Of a DNA stretch of 64,000 nucleotides, positions 44,537 to 58,670 are shown piece after piece; position 1 is the stretch's first letter; each line of letters opens with the position of its first letter. Location: positions 34,414,279 to 34,478,278 of the forward strand of contig CM037785.1 in assembly GCA_021229015.1 (NCBI GenBank), written 5' to 3'. The position numbers were made by a program, and so were the translations under genes. The stretch is from Solen grandis (taxonomy: Eukaryota > Mollusca > Bivalvia > Adapedonta > Solenidae). Below the pieces are notes generated by a model. The model made no database searches and was not told where the DNA came from. It worked only from the letters and a program-made list of their open reading frames with translations.

Positions 44537-44628
44537 AGCACCGGAATAGTGATTAGAGCGCCCGATCTCTAACCGGGCGGTCGAACGTTCGATCACCGTC
44601 CGCGACATACCAAAACCTGTAAAATGAT
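44537..44628 (+). mobile_element. Family-2 SINE head fragment
   Basis: gcaccggaatagtgattag, agcgcccgatctctaaccgg, then gtcgaacgttcgatcacc and ccgcgacatacc align with the heads of the copies at 21.3 and 31.3 kb. The rest of the element is absent. Confidence 0.55.
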
Positions 44629-45426
44629 ACCGGTATCGCTGGCAAAATGCAGAGAACCTGCCTGTGGTAAATGTAGAGAGTCTGCATGTGCTTCAAAAAG
44701 TGATGTGCAGAGAGACCTCCCGTGCCACGACAAAACCGAAAGTAGGGGGGTTCAAGAAATTTACATTAAAATCGACAATGTTATCGGTATCTTCTTGAGG
44801 AATATACTGAAAAGAAAACATTCGATGGTCATATTATAGACATAATCAAAGCAATAACCCGCTGAAGCCTGTAGAAAGTGCCCGGGTTGTGTTCCATGTT
44901 GGAACATCACTTAACTGTTTAGCCGAGTTCAGGTTGCAGTCGCTGAAAATTGAAAAGTTTACACGCATATATATACATAGCTAAGATACTCCTATATTCC
45001 GTGCAATACTTAATATTGAGCACCCTTCCGTCCAGCGTTTGCTAGTGTTTATGACAGAGAATGACCGGTGCTAACACAGAGAGCCTGCCGATATAGCGTT
45101 TTCCGCAGAGAGCCTGACGATCACCGTGTGGTAGGTTTTTCGATGGCCAAGGGTAATAACTGTCGTTAACCTCAACTCAAATGTTTACATAGAGTTATTG
45201 CTCATAGATCTGTTATTTGTTTGTGTTTCTCTGATTAGCTGCCCATATATATATTATCAAATACTAGTATAATGCGTCTTCTTACAAAAAGGTAAACACT
45301 TCCGGATTTTTTTCTTTATTTTATCCAAAAGCCGACATGGTAAATAATGGTAATATCTTTAATATATTTTGTTCCTTGCTAGTATCGGATTGTGACTAAA
45401 TGATACTGCATCCCAGTCATTACTCC

Positions 45427-45600
45427 AAGAGACACGCTGGGATGTCGTAGTGGTGACGCTTTTCGCTTCTCGCCAGTGCGTCCCGGGTCCGATTCCTGGT
45501 CAAGTACAGTAGCCGTCCATCACCAAGACACGTGAGTTTTCTCCAGTTTTCCCCCAACAATGACCACATACGACGTCTGGGCCATCGAGAATGATTTATA
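45427..45600 (+). mobile_element. Probable tRNA-derived SINE of another type
   Basis: gggatgtcgtagtggtgac and cccgggtccgattcctgg give tRNA-like boxes. The body (gtgagttttctccagttttc) is not shared with the two main families. Confidence 0.45.
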
Positions 45601-45847
45601 TAAGTTTCGTAATCGTTATCAATTAAATAACGTTTCTAGGTGTAAAAATCTTCCGGTTAAAAAATCACATAATCTTCCACTGGAAATATCGCCTTAAAAA
45701 GTAAACTTATGAACTGATTCATTCCAAAATTGGGTAATCCTATGATAAGACTTTATTAATAATTGAGATTTATACATGTACAAACAGTTTAGAACAAAAA
45801 ATGATAGGTAAACTATTTACCCACTATCTGCACTTGGCACTGTCAAT

Positions 45848-46035
45848 TGACTTGACTATTTGAGTTTACCGTCGCTTCGACAGTGTTTCAGTCATATAGC
45901 GACGTCCAGCTAATTACAGGTGGAGGAAGACCCAGAATGCACGGAGACATCCGGGTAGAACCACTGACCTACCGCAAGCCAGATAGAAGGCTTCCTCACA
46001 TGAAAATCCGAATGACCCTGCCGGGATTTACACTC
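45848..46035 (-). mobile_element. Family-1 SINE lacking its head
   Basis: Tail and body (gacttgactatttgag, tttaccgtcgcttcgacag, gcaagccagatagaaggc) are well conserved, and the match stops at gaccctgccgggatt, within the B box. This is a 5'-truncated copy. Confidence 0.8.
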
Positions 46036-46236
46036 ATGACTCTCACTCGAAACGCTCTGAGAAAAAACGTGCATCTAGATTAGTCGTATGTAAGCACCTA
46101 ATATCATAAATTTGTAATAATTATTGTTACGTGTGTGTGTGTTTGATTTACACGTGGGACTGCATTAGAGTTGTTATTTAATACTTTCTGTTGAAATACT
46201 GTGTTTTATCAGTGAGATTATATCTACATCACACGT

Positions 46237-46473
46237 GGGGCCTCCGTTGCCGAGAGGGTAAAGTCGCTGACTTTAACACTCACTCAGCCCCTCACCGCGT
46301 GGGTTCGAATCCCGGATTTTCATTCGGATTTTCATGTGAGGAAGCCTTCCAGATGGCTTGCGGTAGGTCGGTGGTTCTACCCGGATATTTCCATGCATTC
46401 GGGGTCTTCCTCCACCTGTAGTTAGCTGGACGTCGCTATATGACTGAAATACTGTCGAGGCGACGGCAAAGTC
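46237..46473 (+). mobile_element. Full-length family-1 SINE
   Basis: A box tgccgagaggg, single-copy inter-box segment, B box gggttcgaatcccgg, body tggcttgcggtaggtcgg and tail tgactgaaatactgtcg. Flanks atctacatcacac and atctatatctcac may be diverged target duplications. Confidence 0.85.
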
Positions 46474-46659
46474 CTATCTATATCTCACAATGTGGGAACC
46501 CACGCGGTGAGTGTTAATTGCAGATTAGTTATTGCAGATAATAACGTGATAGAGCATTGCTTTGATAAATGACTATAAAAGCAACACAATTTTATAATAA
46601 TCAAATTTGTTCAGTTTTTGTCGAGCAGGCGGAATCCACGTGTGTGCGCGTTATTGCAT

Positions 46660-47440
46660 CAGGTCATCCGGGTTTGCTTGTCCGGGCTGTAACTTAGACA
46701 TGGATCGCAGGATTTTCAAATAACTTAGCAGCTATGTTAACCTCAATGACTCGGAGTGCCAAATGCAAAGGCTAGTTCTCTAGCACACACAGCTCAAAGG
46801 TCATTTGCTTGTTCAGGCTGTAACTTAGACATGGTCACATTTAGGGGTGGAAGGTTTTGTCTGGGCTGTAACTGAATTACAAATAGCTTGTCAATAATTT
46901 TAGCTTTAATGAGACAAATAGTCATGCATAAGAGTTTGGTTCCTACCTGCAGGGTCAAGGTCAAACTTAGAGGTTACAGGTCATGGTCATGGATATTCAT
47001 GTCTGAGCTGTAACTTTAACATGGATCGCTGGATTTCAAGTACCTTGGCAGACATATTTACCTCAATATAACAAAGTGTCGCGCACAAGAGTTTGGTTCA
47101 ATGTCACACTAAGAGATGAAAGGTCAGTTGCTTGTCTGGACAGATACTTAGACATGAATCTGCATAGGATTTTCAAATAACTTGGCAGTAAAGTTTGCCA
47201 GAATGAGACGGAGTGTTGCTCACAATAGTTGGGTCCCTATATCCTAGGAAAAGGTAGCACTTAGAGGTGAAGGTCATGGTCCTAGATTTGCTTGTTCGGG
47301 CTGTAACTTATCTATGGATCAAAGGATTCGTAAATCATTTTGCAGTACGACTTACATCAATGAGATGATGTGTCGCGTTAAGAGTTGGATCCCCAGCTCC
47401 ATGATCTCATCTAGGTCACACTTAGATGAGAAATGTGCAC
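46660..47440 (+). repeat. Diverged tandem repeat, about five to six units of 110-170 bp
   Basis: gcttgtccgggctgtaactt, agacatggatcgcaggattt, tcaaataacttagcag and aggtcatttgcttg recur at about 46674, 46806, 46852, 47006, 47130 and 47289 with substitutions and indels. No coding content. Confidence 0.75.
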
Positions 47441-48450
47441 CTTTGGCGGCGGGCTCGACGTGTTACCCTTGGGCATCTAGTAATCAAATTTTGTCTTTAT
47501 TTGTTGACTTGAAATAATCCATAAGGTTCTAGTGGATTCAAGTCTAGGTAAGCTTGCAAATGGTATTGTGTTTTAGCGATTTTTTACTTTTATGTTTATC
47601 AATTAATTTTCACTATGTTCACCTTTTTTTTTTAAATTTTTTCTGTTTGTTTGCCTTTTTTAATAAGATATTCATCTTTACATCTTCAACATGAATGTCT
47701 TATTTACCAAACTTAATCTTACCTGATAGGCTGGTACCAAGTTCAGGAACAAATTTTCTCCATCACTACCCATCATTTTCATTGGTGAATTTCACAGGCC
47801 AAGAATTACTTGTTCCGGTGTCAAATGTGGTGTATGCGTTAACATTGTTTTTCTCTCATAGACAATAGGTAGATAGGGTCGAGATAGAGTGATACACGCC
47901 ATTAGCAGTACTATGTTATCAGAGAATGTCCAATTAACTTTTCGCTGTTCACCTCCTCGATATCCTCTCCAGTATGGTCGGAAACTTCAGTTCAGTTCAA
48001 TTTCTTGCTTTTTGGATGTGAGGTCAGAAGCTTCGGATCAGTGTGGTCGGAACATCGCTTACTCGGCAATCTCCGGCGTAATCCGTTTAATTGCCGTCGA
48101 ATTCCGGACTGTATATCAAGTCTGCATAACAATGTCTACTGAAAATTTCTGTCAGATACAACTGCACGCGACTGGAATAACATAAATATGTCGGGAAATT
48201 GTTTCTATGTGAAGAATATAAAATGCTTACATGTTTAGATTTTAGCGGCACTGATCGATGTACGTAGCCGACAAGAATGATAATTCATGTACATGTATGA
48301 ATTAACAGTCATTTATGCAATAAAATAAATAGTATCAATTAAATAACAGTTGATTAAGGAACAAAAAACGACAAAACGTAACGCCAGGGCGTATCAATGG
48401 ATCTATCCATTTTCTGCATTGAGAGTAAATATACGTAGAAATATATACAT
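47441..48450. other. No supported gene
   Basis: A 98-codon plus-strand frame (47889-48185) lies in a slightly more GC-rich patch but shows no recognisable domain. Confidence 0.45.
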
Positions 48451-48455
48451 ACTGT

Positions 48456-48664
48456 TAAATCATTCATTTTCGTTGACATTAAATTTCGTTGATTATGTAC
48501 CTAAGGAAATTTCGCGGGTACATTTATTCGTGGATCTATGTCTAGAAAACGTGAGGTCCATATAAGAGACAAGTTTTCGAGAGGATTAATATTCGTGGAT
48601 AAAACCCTCAACGAAATCAGTAGTGAAATCGACGAAAATTAGTGTCCCACGAAAATTAATGATT
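48456..48664 (-). mobile_element. 'cgtgggacactaattttcg' dispersed element, second copy
   Basis: On the minus strand it begins attttcgtgggacactaatt and includes gagggttttatcc, matching the copy at 30727-30882. The longer left part adds several ttcgttga words. Confidence 0.65.
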
Positions 48665-49139
48665 TCTCAGTGTTCCCGTGAGTTAATTAGAGGAATACCT
48701 GTCTGCACCTTTTCAATATGTATATCAAGACACCAATTATCATGGCTATGTAGACTTCAAATTATGTAAACTTCAAATCATTTCACACGCCCTTAATTAA
48801 AGTAGCCCCAACAACAGGGTGCTGACCTACGTAGCTCTATCGACTCCGTCTCGAGTTGAAAGTTTTTCAAGCAACTGTCAATTACCGAATTCCATAAAAT
48901 CAGTTGCTGCCAAAGTTAGTACCAGACCGAATAAGCCATTATCGATCTGAGCCAAGTGAGGTGAAATACGAGAAATGTATTTCCCACTTTCCTCGCACAA
49001 TTAAATTCTTATGAGCATTGCTGTGAGTTATCTCTTAATGAAAGATTTGATTATAGGCGGATACGCAAATCAGTCATTTAAAAATGGTTTTAGACTGTAA
49101 ATCGCTATGGTTCCTATTTTACTCTCTGTTAGTATGTTT

Positions 49140-49208
49140 TTGGGTTTGTTTTGTTTTTTGTTTTGTTTTTGTTGTTTTTTGTTTTGTTGTTGTTGTTGTT
49201 GTTGTTTT
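49140..49208. repeat. (TTTTG)n/(TTG)n tract
   Basis: Imperfect T/G-rich simple repeat. Confidence 0.9.
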
Positions 49209-49365
49209 ACTGTTTTGTACTGATTTTACTTTTTATCCAAATATTTGAAAAATAAAATTAAAAAAATATTTAATATTCGCCAAACTGTAGAAAAAAACTT
49301 TTCTTGCCGACCCTAATATAAGAGGAACTATAAGCATTATTTTTCGTTGCAAGTAAATTATGTTG

Positions 49366-49538
49366 TCCCGGCAGGGTCATTCGGATTTTCATGTGAGGAA
49401 GCCTTCCAGCTGGCTTGCGGTAGGTCGGTGGTTCTACCCGGATGCCTCCGTGCATTCGGGGTCTTCCTCCATCTGTAATTAGCTGGACGTCGCTATATGA
49501 CTAAGCGACGGGAAACTCAAATAGTCAAGTCAAGTCAA
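49366..49538 (+). mobile_element. 5'-truncated family-1 SINE
   Basis: Starts within the B-box region (cccggcagggtcattcgg) and runs through the body tggcttgcggtaggtcgg to the tail, where a 12-base loss removes most of gaaatactgtcg. Ends actcaaatagtcaagtcaag. Confidence 0.8.
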
Positions 49539-49555
49539 ATTATGCTGAATCTCAT

Positions 49556-49685
49556 TTAGGCATTTTCGTGAGTGCACATGTTCGTGGAGAACCGCTGTGT
49601 CGACAAGTTGATTTTTTTTTTGTGGGTTGATATTCTAGAATAAAACCATACAAGATATCAACGAAAACTAAGTTAGTCCTTTACA
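49556..49685 (-). mobile_element. Partial 'cgtggg' dispersed element
   Basis: attttcgtgagtgcacat, gttcgtggagaacc and agatatcaacgaaaact resemble parts of the copies at 30.7 and 48.5 kb. Confidence 0.4.
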
Positions 49686-50000
49686 AAAAACAAATGTTGT
49701 CATGGAGAGATATTGGGCAATATCGATGACAAATACACACGAGATATAGTGTGCGAAAGTTTATTAAATATGAAATTAAAAAGTGAATACTTTCTTTTTG
49801 GAACTGAGTGTAAAGTGACCCAATGGCAACTGTTTTTTTTTTGTGTGTTGTTGTTGTTTTGTTTTGTTGTTGTTTTTTTTCTCAATCAGATGAATTCATA
49901 ATTAGTGTCCGTTTATTTTATTTCTTCCTTAGGGAATCGAGGAAAAGAAACTACAATGCATGTGTATTAAATGTTTAAATGAATTACATAGTGTTTATCT

Positions 50001-50100
50001 NNNNNNNNNNNNNNNNNNNNNNNNNNNNNNNNNNNNNNNNNNNNNNNNNNNNNNNNNNNNNNNNNNNNNNNNNNNNNNNNNNNNNNNNNNNNNNNNNNNN
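50001..50100. other. Assembly gap (100 N)
   Basis: A run of exactly 100 N, the usual fixed-size scaffold gap, so true distance and content are unknown. Frames crossing it are meaningless. Confidence 0.99.
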
Positions 50101-53100
50101 TTTATAAAATGCCACTTTGACAAACAGTCAGTGTGTGTGTGCGTGTGTGCGTGTGTGTGTTTTGTTGAATAAAATAATGTCGATCTAAATGGACATGTAA
50201 ACAAGTATCCCCCAACTTATGAAAGAATTTGTCTTAAATTAACATGCCTTTATTTATGTAAATAATATAGTATATATATTGTATATATATGTATTAGAAA
50301 TCACTAAAACTTTGTTAGATATTCGTTCTCCTTTGTAGTCATTAGAGGTTGGCGTTTTATTTCAATTAACTGTAAAAAGGGGCCAGTCTGCCCGGCAAAG
50401 AAGTACCGTTTAAAGTTCAGTAAATTGATATTCTTCATGTCATGCATTTGACATTTTGTACAGATAAAGGGTTAAACAATAGAGAAGTATTAGACCCGGT
50501 GGAAGTGATACAAATATATTTGATAAGAAGATCCATAAAATAAATCAAAGTGTATATGACTATACATTATAAATGAATGCATCTGTGAAAACGCCAATTT
50601 ATGCATAGAATTATTCAAAAGAATGCACTTAGGTCTTCATGAATTCAAATGAACTACGGGATTTCTTTCCGGAAATATATTATGTTTCTTGTGAAAGGAA
50701 AATAAGCATTGATTGACAAATGGCTGGGATGTTTAGAGAATTGGTTACAAAGCGACGCATTTTAATGACATTTTGTAATTGTAAATATTTTGATACTTAA
50801 CTACGTGAGTGTTTCGTCCCTGGTTATTGACCAAACTATGATTGTTGGGTATTTAAACACCATTATCTGTGACAGTCATTGTATGTGTGTACCATGAACC
50901 TTTGTTTTTTGATTGATCACAAAATTGCCAAGGTTTGAAATTGAGAGTGAGTAGGCTAAAATAATGAAAATAATGAATAAATGATCATCTCATTATTTTG
51001 TAATGTTCCATATAACCAGTATAATACAAGGGTTCAATACCTGATGACTGGTAGGCTTGCACTTCTCATTGATTCAGTGGCGAATGTAAATATCAGCATT
51101 TGAAGACTAATTAAACAGAGATAGGAAACTCCTGTAAAAGCCAGTGGAAAATATTGTGTAGGCACATAGCAGATAGCTTTATTTTGCAAACTTTCAAGAA
51201 AGTATTACAAATACAGAGACTACAAAGTTCAATTGGCAAAAGGTAGAATCGCTTACGGACAAACGAGCTTTCAAACATTTTTTTTAAGAATTGCTCTTCC
51301 TTTTGTTTGCAAATGTACCAATGTTGCAAAAAAACAAACAAAAAAAAACTTATAAACACTGTCAAAAAATGCCAATTACTGTTATACGTTGTTGTTTTTT
51401 TCAATGATAAAAATTAATGATGATGATGATTTATTGATTGACTGGCTGAATATTTTTATAAAAGATGATGATTATATTTGAATTTATATGATGATGATGA
51501 TGATGATGATGATGATTGTAATGAAGATGATGGTTTAATGTATGCTATGATGGTGAGAGCACACGTGTGTATGTGTTTGACTGAATGTTATCTTTATAAA
51601 ATGTATCTTTGACTGAGACAATATTATTGTTAATGTACAAATTAATAATCCTTTGTAATTAAGGGAAAAAAATATATATATATTATAAAATTATCACTTC
51701 TCTCATACTTGGAATTATTTTCAGTTTGATTTATGTTCAAAATTCTTTTAAATTGTGATTTAGATTCAGTCCTTGTAGCAAAAAAAAAATAATGAACATA
51801 ATGTCTGTACATAGTTTTCTCAGAAGGTACTTTTCTATTTTACATATAACTTTTTATAACTTGTCTTATTTAAGTAAATAGTTAATATTTTATAGTAATG
51901 TAATGTCCTATTGAAAGATACATTTTAGTTTCACGTACCTTCAATAGTAATGGAGATATTAGAAAACGTGACTTTGCGAGAATTGGACAACTTGTTACGT
52001 GCTTTTGTGAGATTTAGACATGATGTCATTCTTTTTTTAATAAGTCTGTGATATTCCCGTGGTCATTGTAAGAATACGGGTATTGATCCTTTTAATTAGA
52101 TTTGAAAGAGCTCAGATAATCTGTTTTTCATATCTCCGGAAAAGGAGCTTACCATCTAACGTCTATCTTCCACAACTTTATCTCTATGTAAACGAAAATT
52201 AAAAGCTTAATGACCACACGATATACAGAAAATCATTTAATGACGTTTCAGCGGGTTACCGCTGATTTTATTTTATTTTATTTTATTTATTTTTTTATTG
52301 AAATTCTTATTTATTTTATATAGAATATAAAACGAAAAATCCAATTGTAAGATTCATGTTAAAAAAAAAATGCTTAAAAATTTATTTATCAAATTTGGAA
52401 GGCCCATCATGTAAAATTTAATTAAAAACAAACAAGGTGAAGCGCCTTTTTTTTTTTTTTTTTTTTTTTTTTCCATTTCCAAAATGCCTTATTATTAGTA
52501 GATTTAATCTAAAAAGACATATGGGATCAATTTGAAAAATATTTTTGAAACACACAAGTTCAGAAGATTAGACTACATGTACTTTAAAAATGTTGTAATT
52601 AATTATATAAGCACTGAAACATCTTTATTGATGTTATACATGCATACATGAGTCCTTAACTTATGTTAAACAAGAAATATCTTTAAAAAAGATATTCGGC
52701 GTAGGATGAAAGAAAAACGAGATATCCAGTCTTCTAGAACATTCCGAGGAAAAGCGCGCGAAAGACCGACGCACAACAAATTTAGTACGCTCTAGAAATA
52801 GTTCAGTATTTTTTCCATGAAATATACTTATTTATAGACGGTAATACAAAAAATTATATCTGTAAATAGGCTTGTTTGATATTTGTTCATATCATTATTG
52901 CATATGACAATTATGATATAAAAGCGTTATTAGTTGTTTTGGTTTTGGCGAATTAATTTTCAATGAGAGCATCTCGGCAGGCTGGAAGAATTCAATATAC
53001 AAGTAAAAGGGGTTTTTTTTCAATTTTTGTTGTTTTAAATCATTTTCACAGAGTAGCATTCCTCAATTGATGGAAAAGGATTGTATTTAACTTACTGAAA

Positions 53101-53610
53101 TCACTTTCATGTTTACATCAAAAAGAAAAGTAATAACACCAAGCTGAATGATATATACAAGCTGCACCCCTTATTTACAGTAATTTTATAGTCCATAACG
53201 ATGCGTTAACCAATAACAGGAGTCCTTTTATTCAGCTTAGAATTATTTACCGCTGTTAGCGTACATTTGATTGGTTTAAGATGCGAGTTGAAATCGAAAT
53301 TATACAGCTACGCCGAAAAATGTTCGCGTTTTGGATGTTTACTTGGCTCATAAAATAGCTCATGAAAAGAATCAAAGCGCTGAAGGCACTGAAGTTGTGT
53401 GTGTCTCAAATGGAAGAGTGATTGAAGAGCTGCAAGTCGATCACCAATAATTAAATTCACTTTGATAAACAAATGATATGCGGCATCCCTGCCCTATTTT
53501 CTCAGCGCTATCAGAGCTTTGATCTACAACAGACTCTATTAATAGATTGAAGAAATTATGCACATTTTCTGCACAGATCAAAAGCTCCGAACTCATTTCG
53601 GATAATAGAT
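50101..53610. other. Very AT-rich intergenic sequence, simple repeats only
   Basis: Holds a (TG)n patch (50130-50160), (GAT)n tracts (51418-51430, 51489-51520), TTTTA repeats (52266-52290) and a poly(T) of about 28 (52446-52473). No gene, SINE or MITE recognised. Confidence 0.55.
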
Positions 53611-53614
53611 ATAC

Positions 53615-53758
53615 AGGTTTCGGTCATTTTTTAGTGTAAGAAAAAACCCTTGGAGGTATCTGAGGTCGACAGATTGATATGATTATTAGTTAGTTAGTAC
53701 AATAATTTGTTTTGGACTGCACATGGATTATTGTAACAGCCTTAAATGACCGAACCTG
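53615..53758. mobile_element. MITE-like element with caggttcggtcattt ends
   Basis: caggtttcggtcatttttt at the left and aaatgaccgaacctg at the right are inverted repeats with one extra base, about 144 bases apart. The interior is unremarkable. Single copy in the window. Confidence 0.6.
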
Positions 53759-56700
53759 CACATTTACTATCAAATTTACTTGCCAGCCACCTTTGCATCG
53801 AAACAAACTATATTCGTGCGCTTGGTAAAGTGGGCACGTGATAAAAACAGTTAAATCATTCGATTGCAGTTACATCAGCATAGAAAAATAAGTCCTATGA
53901 TGTTTTCATGTCGCAGGTGATTTTTGTAGCCTGTAAGTATTTATTTTTGACACATTTTTGTTTAAATCTAGTATACTTATGTTGTAGAGATATATACAAT
54001 TGTTCGATCATACTTACACTACTGAGAGGTTATTCGGTTTTTAAATATGAAATAAGACTAATTTTCAAAGACGCCGCGCATATATTTGAAGCATGATTTA
54101 AATACAGCAAAACCATACAGAAAAGGTTTAAAAAAACAAACTTATATTATCAAATTATTCAGAAATATAGAACAAAAACGTACAGAAAACACTTTAATTA
54201 TAGTAAACACATTTTGTGATGATGACTTGAGATGCCATAAATTAACTAATCTATAGATCAATGAATATATATTTTACAACAGGTACATGCAATTTCTTTC
54301 TTATATAATTATTGGAACAGTTAGGATCCCTTTTTTGATTATGCGGCTCCATTGGCAAAAAAAAAAAAGCTTACTCCATACAATAAAAACAGAGGGTCAC
54401 CAGCTTTAGAGAAAAAAAAACATATCCGTGTTTTTATCAGTATACCCTGTGAGGCAGCAGTCACCTATGAAAACTAAGTTTCTTTCTTTTTTCCTTTTCT
54501 TTTTTTTTTCTTCAATTATTTAAATTAGTAAATGTTATGGCATTATATTGGTGAAACATCAAATATCATAAAATAAAATTAATTTGCAGTTCACATCTAT
54601 TATTAAATACCCTTACATATGGCTAAAACACACCTTTATTTTGGAAAAAAAAAAGAACAAACCAACAATATTTGTTTTAAACTTTATTTTTTTTCTAATG
54701 TTCAAACATTCAGATTTTTCTAATTTTTCAAATGAATTCTTTTGAAGTACATATGTTTATGGTTGTGATAAAAGCTTAAAAAACAATAGGTCACAATGCT
54801 TATTTTCAAAGAATAGGCATTTTAAACTTTGGAGTAGATAAATATTTATTTTTTATAAATATCCTAGGCCTGTAGACCTCCTACCGAAATCACGTATACA
54901 TTTCACAGGTAGGAATAACGCGTATGCTCTGCTGTTTCTGTTCCTTTTATTTTTTTTTTTTATTTTTAAGTACGTCACGACAGTCCGCATAATATTTACA
55001 GTACAGTAGACAGTTAGGGAAATATCTATCCTAACATCCTAACATTGCGGTTGGTAACAAAACTGAAAATTTTGCAGTTGAAATATATGAAATATTAGAC
55101 GCAACCTTTTTTTTTTTTAACAAAAACTGATATATTTGCATTACCGGTGACTAGTTTCAAATTTAATCATAGAAACTGTCGCGGTTGTTTCGCCAATAAA
55201 ATCTTCATTTCGTTGTTTATTCAGACAGTTGTAAAAACTGGCACTGATAATAAGATGCAGAGGTCGGCTTATAATGCCAACGGCACCAACAATGGCTCTC
55301 AGGCCATATTTCGAGGTTATGCTATCCAAATGTATCACCTCCAACTGAACAATGTCTTCATATATTTTATATATGTAGTAGTCTTAAAATTTTGGTGTAT
55401 AATTATACATATATCAGGATTAATACATAAAATTATATTAATATATATATATCATTACCACCACCGGCTATTAAACGATCATGATCATGGTATCATGGAA
55501 ATCTTAAACAACGTTTCTGTACGGACCCAAAAATGTATATAGTATTTATTGCATAAAGAATAATAAGTTCTTTATTCTCAAAATGGCTAGTTTCTAAACT
55601 AACATGACATAATAATCATTGCACAAATTCTTATAATGCACCCCCATCACAAAAGCAACATATTGAAATTTATAAATCGTGAGGAAATGAGGTTTAAAGG
55701 CCCATTATATTTCATAATGATTCAATTTTCATGGAAAAGAAAATATAAAATAACATTGACATATTGTAGACTAACATAAATGGTACATAATGTGTAAATA
55801 TCTGTTGTAAAATAATAGTTAAATGCACTGAATATGTTTATCAAATTACGCAATTTAATATTTTGGATGGACTCTCATTTTACACTGGCGCGTATACCCG
55901 AAGACGATAATAATCGGAAATAATTTCAAATTGAAAAACGTCGTCAAATTACAATTTGTTTATCTGCAACTTCACAATTTATACACTCGTGACTCGTTAA
56001 CGGAAACATACCGAAGGTCTATGGGATACATACAAAAATTGACGAAGATATGCGGATTATGCAAATTAATTATTTTTAGAAACAATTGAATTATCTTAAA
56101 CGATTCTTTCATATTTTTTCCTTGGCTTTTCTGTTCGAAGAATATACACTGCTTTTGGAAGAATAATGGACATCTTTAAAACTAAATACATACAAAGGTT
56201 AAAAAAAAACTTCGTGCAAGAACGAGTATTGATACATTAAAAATTACTACAAGAGATTAACTCTTAGTTCAGCTGGCCTTGGAATAATCAAAGTTATAGA
56301 TAATCAGTTAACAATGAATGATTACAGTGAAGATGATTATGATCCAATCATAGATCTGACTAGGACCTGCTTACCACGTCTGTAGAAGGGGTCTTTTAAA
56401 AAAAAAAGTCTACGAGACACCATTATCTACAACAGATGAAACCAACCATTGGAAAGCTTCTTTTTTTTGTGACAATTTACTTTATAATTAGACATGTACG
56501 ATAAGACAGTGACGTTTTATTGTGAAAATAGGTTATCCATACTGTTTCATCTAAGGTTAGCTTACCGAAGTATGAGTTTCACGTCAGTATTACTTAAAAC
56601 CAATGTCTAAATAAGTTTGTTCAAGAAACAACGTCATGATAAATAAAGGGATATTGACATATTCTCAAAGTTACCCATAACTGTTTAATTCGAAATATAT

Positions 56701-58550
56701 TGCCAAAATTTGACAGGACATTTATGGACGTTGATTCTAATTATGCGATGTCACAGACTGGTTTAGTTGTTTTAATAATAAGTACCTCACAGACATACAT
56801 GATATAAACACAAATTATGTTTTGCTGAAAAAATTACCGGCCATCTTAAGTTAGATCCACAGTTTATTGTTTTCTTAGTTTTAAAATATGATTATGATTG
56901 AAATAAAAAAAAATGGGATGCTGTCAAGAGATTTTATATTTTTCATAATGATAATGTCACAATTAATTACAAAAATAAATACAGCAAAGTTTTGTTAAAG
57001 ATTTGTTAACTTAGATCAACTAAGTTCCGAGTTATTGTTTTTTCTTAAACAGTGTTAAATATTTTTGCCATAGAAAATGAGTTTTTTTATCTCAGAAACT
57101 TTTGTATATATGTAATACATACTACGTAGATATTTGATACATACTGCAATCGGATTTTGGATTGAATATTTAGTAACATTTATTGTCATAAAAGTAATAT
57201 TTTTGCCTTTAAAATCATAATATAGTGATATCAAAAGCTGCACCATAATTGAGATAATTACTAAAAATAATTATTGTTAAATGCGATCAAAGGTAGTTAG
57301 ACAAACTTAAAAAACACAACAAAAATGCACTAAAATAATGAAAAAGGTATTTTTCTTTTCATGTAAATTAGCTTTATGCCTCTTCTAAAAAAAAAGTTGT
57401 GTTTTTAGTTTACGATTTTTTACCCGAAGCGACGATATAGTATGAACCTCCTACAAAATATGGCATGTTTGGGCGTAATCACTACAAAAAGGGGCCCTTG
57501 TTATCAATTCCTACAAACTGATGGTTGCAAAATGGACCACAATTTGCCAGACACAATATTCATGTTATGAACTTATACACTGTGGCTGCCGTAAGGCATT
57601 TAGAGGTTTGTGCAAATACAGCAAGGCTAACTTTCAATGTATGGCCCCATGTCATTGTGAAAGAAGTAACTTGTTCCTAAGAGTGACTGTAAACATATAG
57701 ATTTAATAGTGATATGTACTTCAATCCATGAAACTTATGTGTGACTTACAATATACATCTAATGTCACATGTATTAAAGCCCTTAGTATACAAAATTTCA
57801 TACAATAACTTGCAATGTGACTCGTATTGGACGTGTATAGTATTAATTCAACACTGTTTTTTGATGTGGTTATTAGTTTGTTTCTTTTTTTAATGGGTTA
57901 TGATTTCAAAAATTTTATTTGTAAATATTACATATAGACTTAATTGTAAGCCAAATGACTACCTTGGCCTGAAATATGTATATGTAGACACCAAGACTAT
58001 CCGTTTACCACGTTTAGTTACAAAGATAAAAGCCTTTCAGAAAATTGTTGGCCATTTTGGCGGCCATTGTTTTTAAAAAAATACTGTCAATTGCATTGAA
58101 ACTATGGGTTATGGGCTCAAATCCAAATAGGGTCATTATTTTTTCTTTTATTTTCAATTTGACCATAATTATGTATCACTCATATCAGAAAGAAAACATA
58201 TTCGTTTTCATTTTATAATTTAAATTGGTATTTATTGAATAAAAAAAATCTAAACGTATAATAACAAGTATGATTGATAGTATCACAAAGTTTAATTCAA
58301 GCAACATTATCTAACATAGGCTGGCGGGAAACGTTACGTCTCTAATGTTACAGTGATGTGTAAATACTGCGTAGTAACAAATAAACAAATGTGTGTAGAG
58401 TTTTTGGTTAAGTTTATCATACCTTGTTGATAGAGTATGTCAACTATAATGTAATGTATCCAAGAAGAGTTAAACGTTAAGGTAAAAATTGCGCGTCTTT
58501 ATCATATTTCATTATGCTTTAAGACAGTTGTGTGTGTGTGCTAAGTACCC
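53759..58550. other. Very AT-rich intergenic sequence, nothing recognised
   Basis: Frames of 60-131 codons occur but have no recognisable domain. Homopolymer A and T runs are frequent. No family-1 or family-2 SINE appears in this 4.8 kb, in contrast to 17-49 kb. Confidence 0.5.
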
Positions 58551-58554
58551 TTCA

Positions 58555-58670
58555 AAATGCCCCTAAGGCTTCCGGGGGCATTTTCCCCGAAGGAGCATGC
58601 CCCCGCCCCCGATCCTCCTAGCTATGGTGCGTATACCCAAAATAGGTCCAGGCACGCCCCTGATATTCAT
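58555..58670. repeat. GC-rich fragment of unknown repeat
   Basis: aatgcccctaaggcttccgg, ggcattttccccgaagg and atgcccccgcccccgatcc stand out from the AT-rich flanks and contain a short inverted pair (tgcccc / ggggca). Confidence 0.4.
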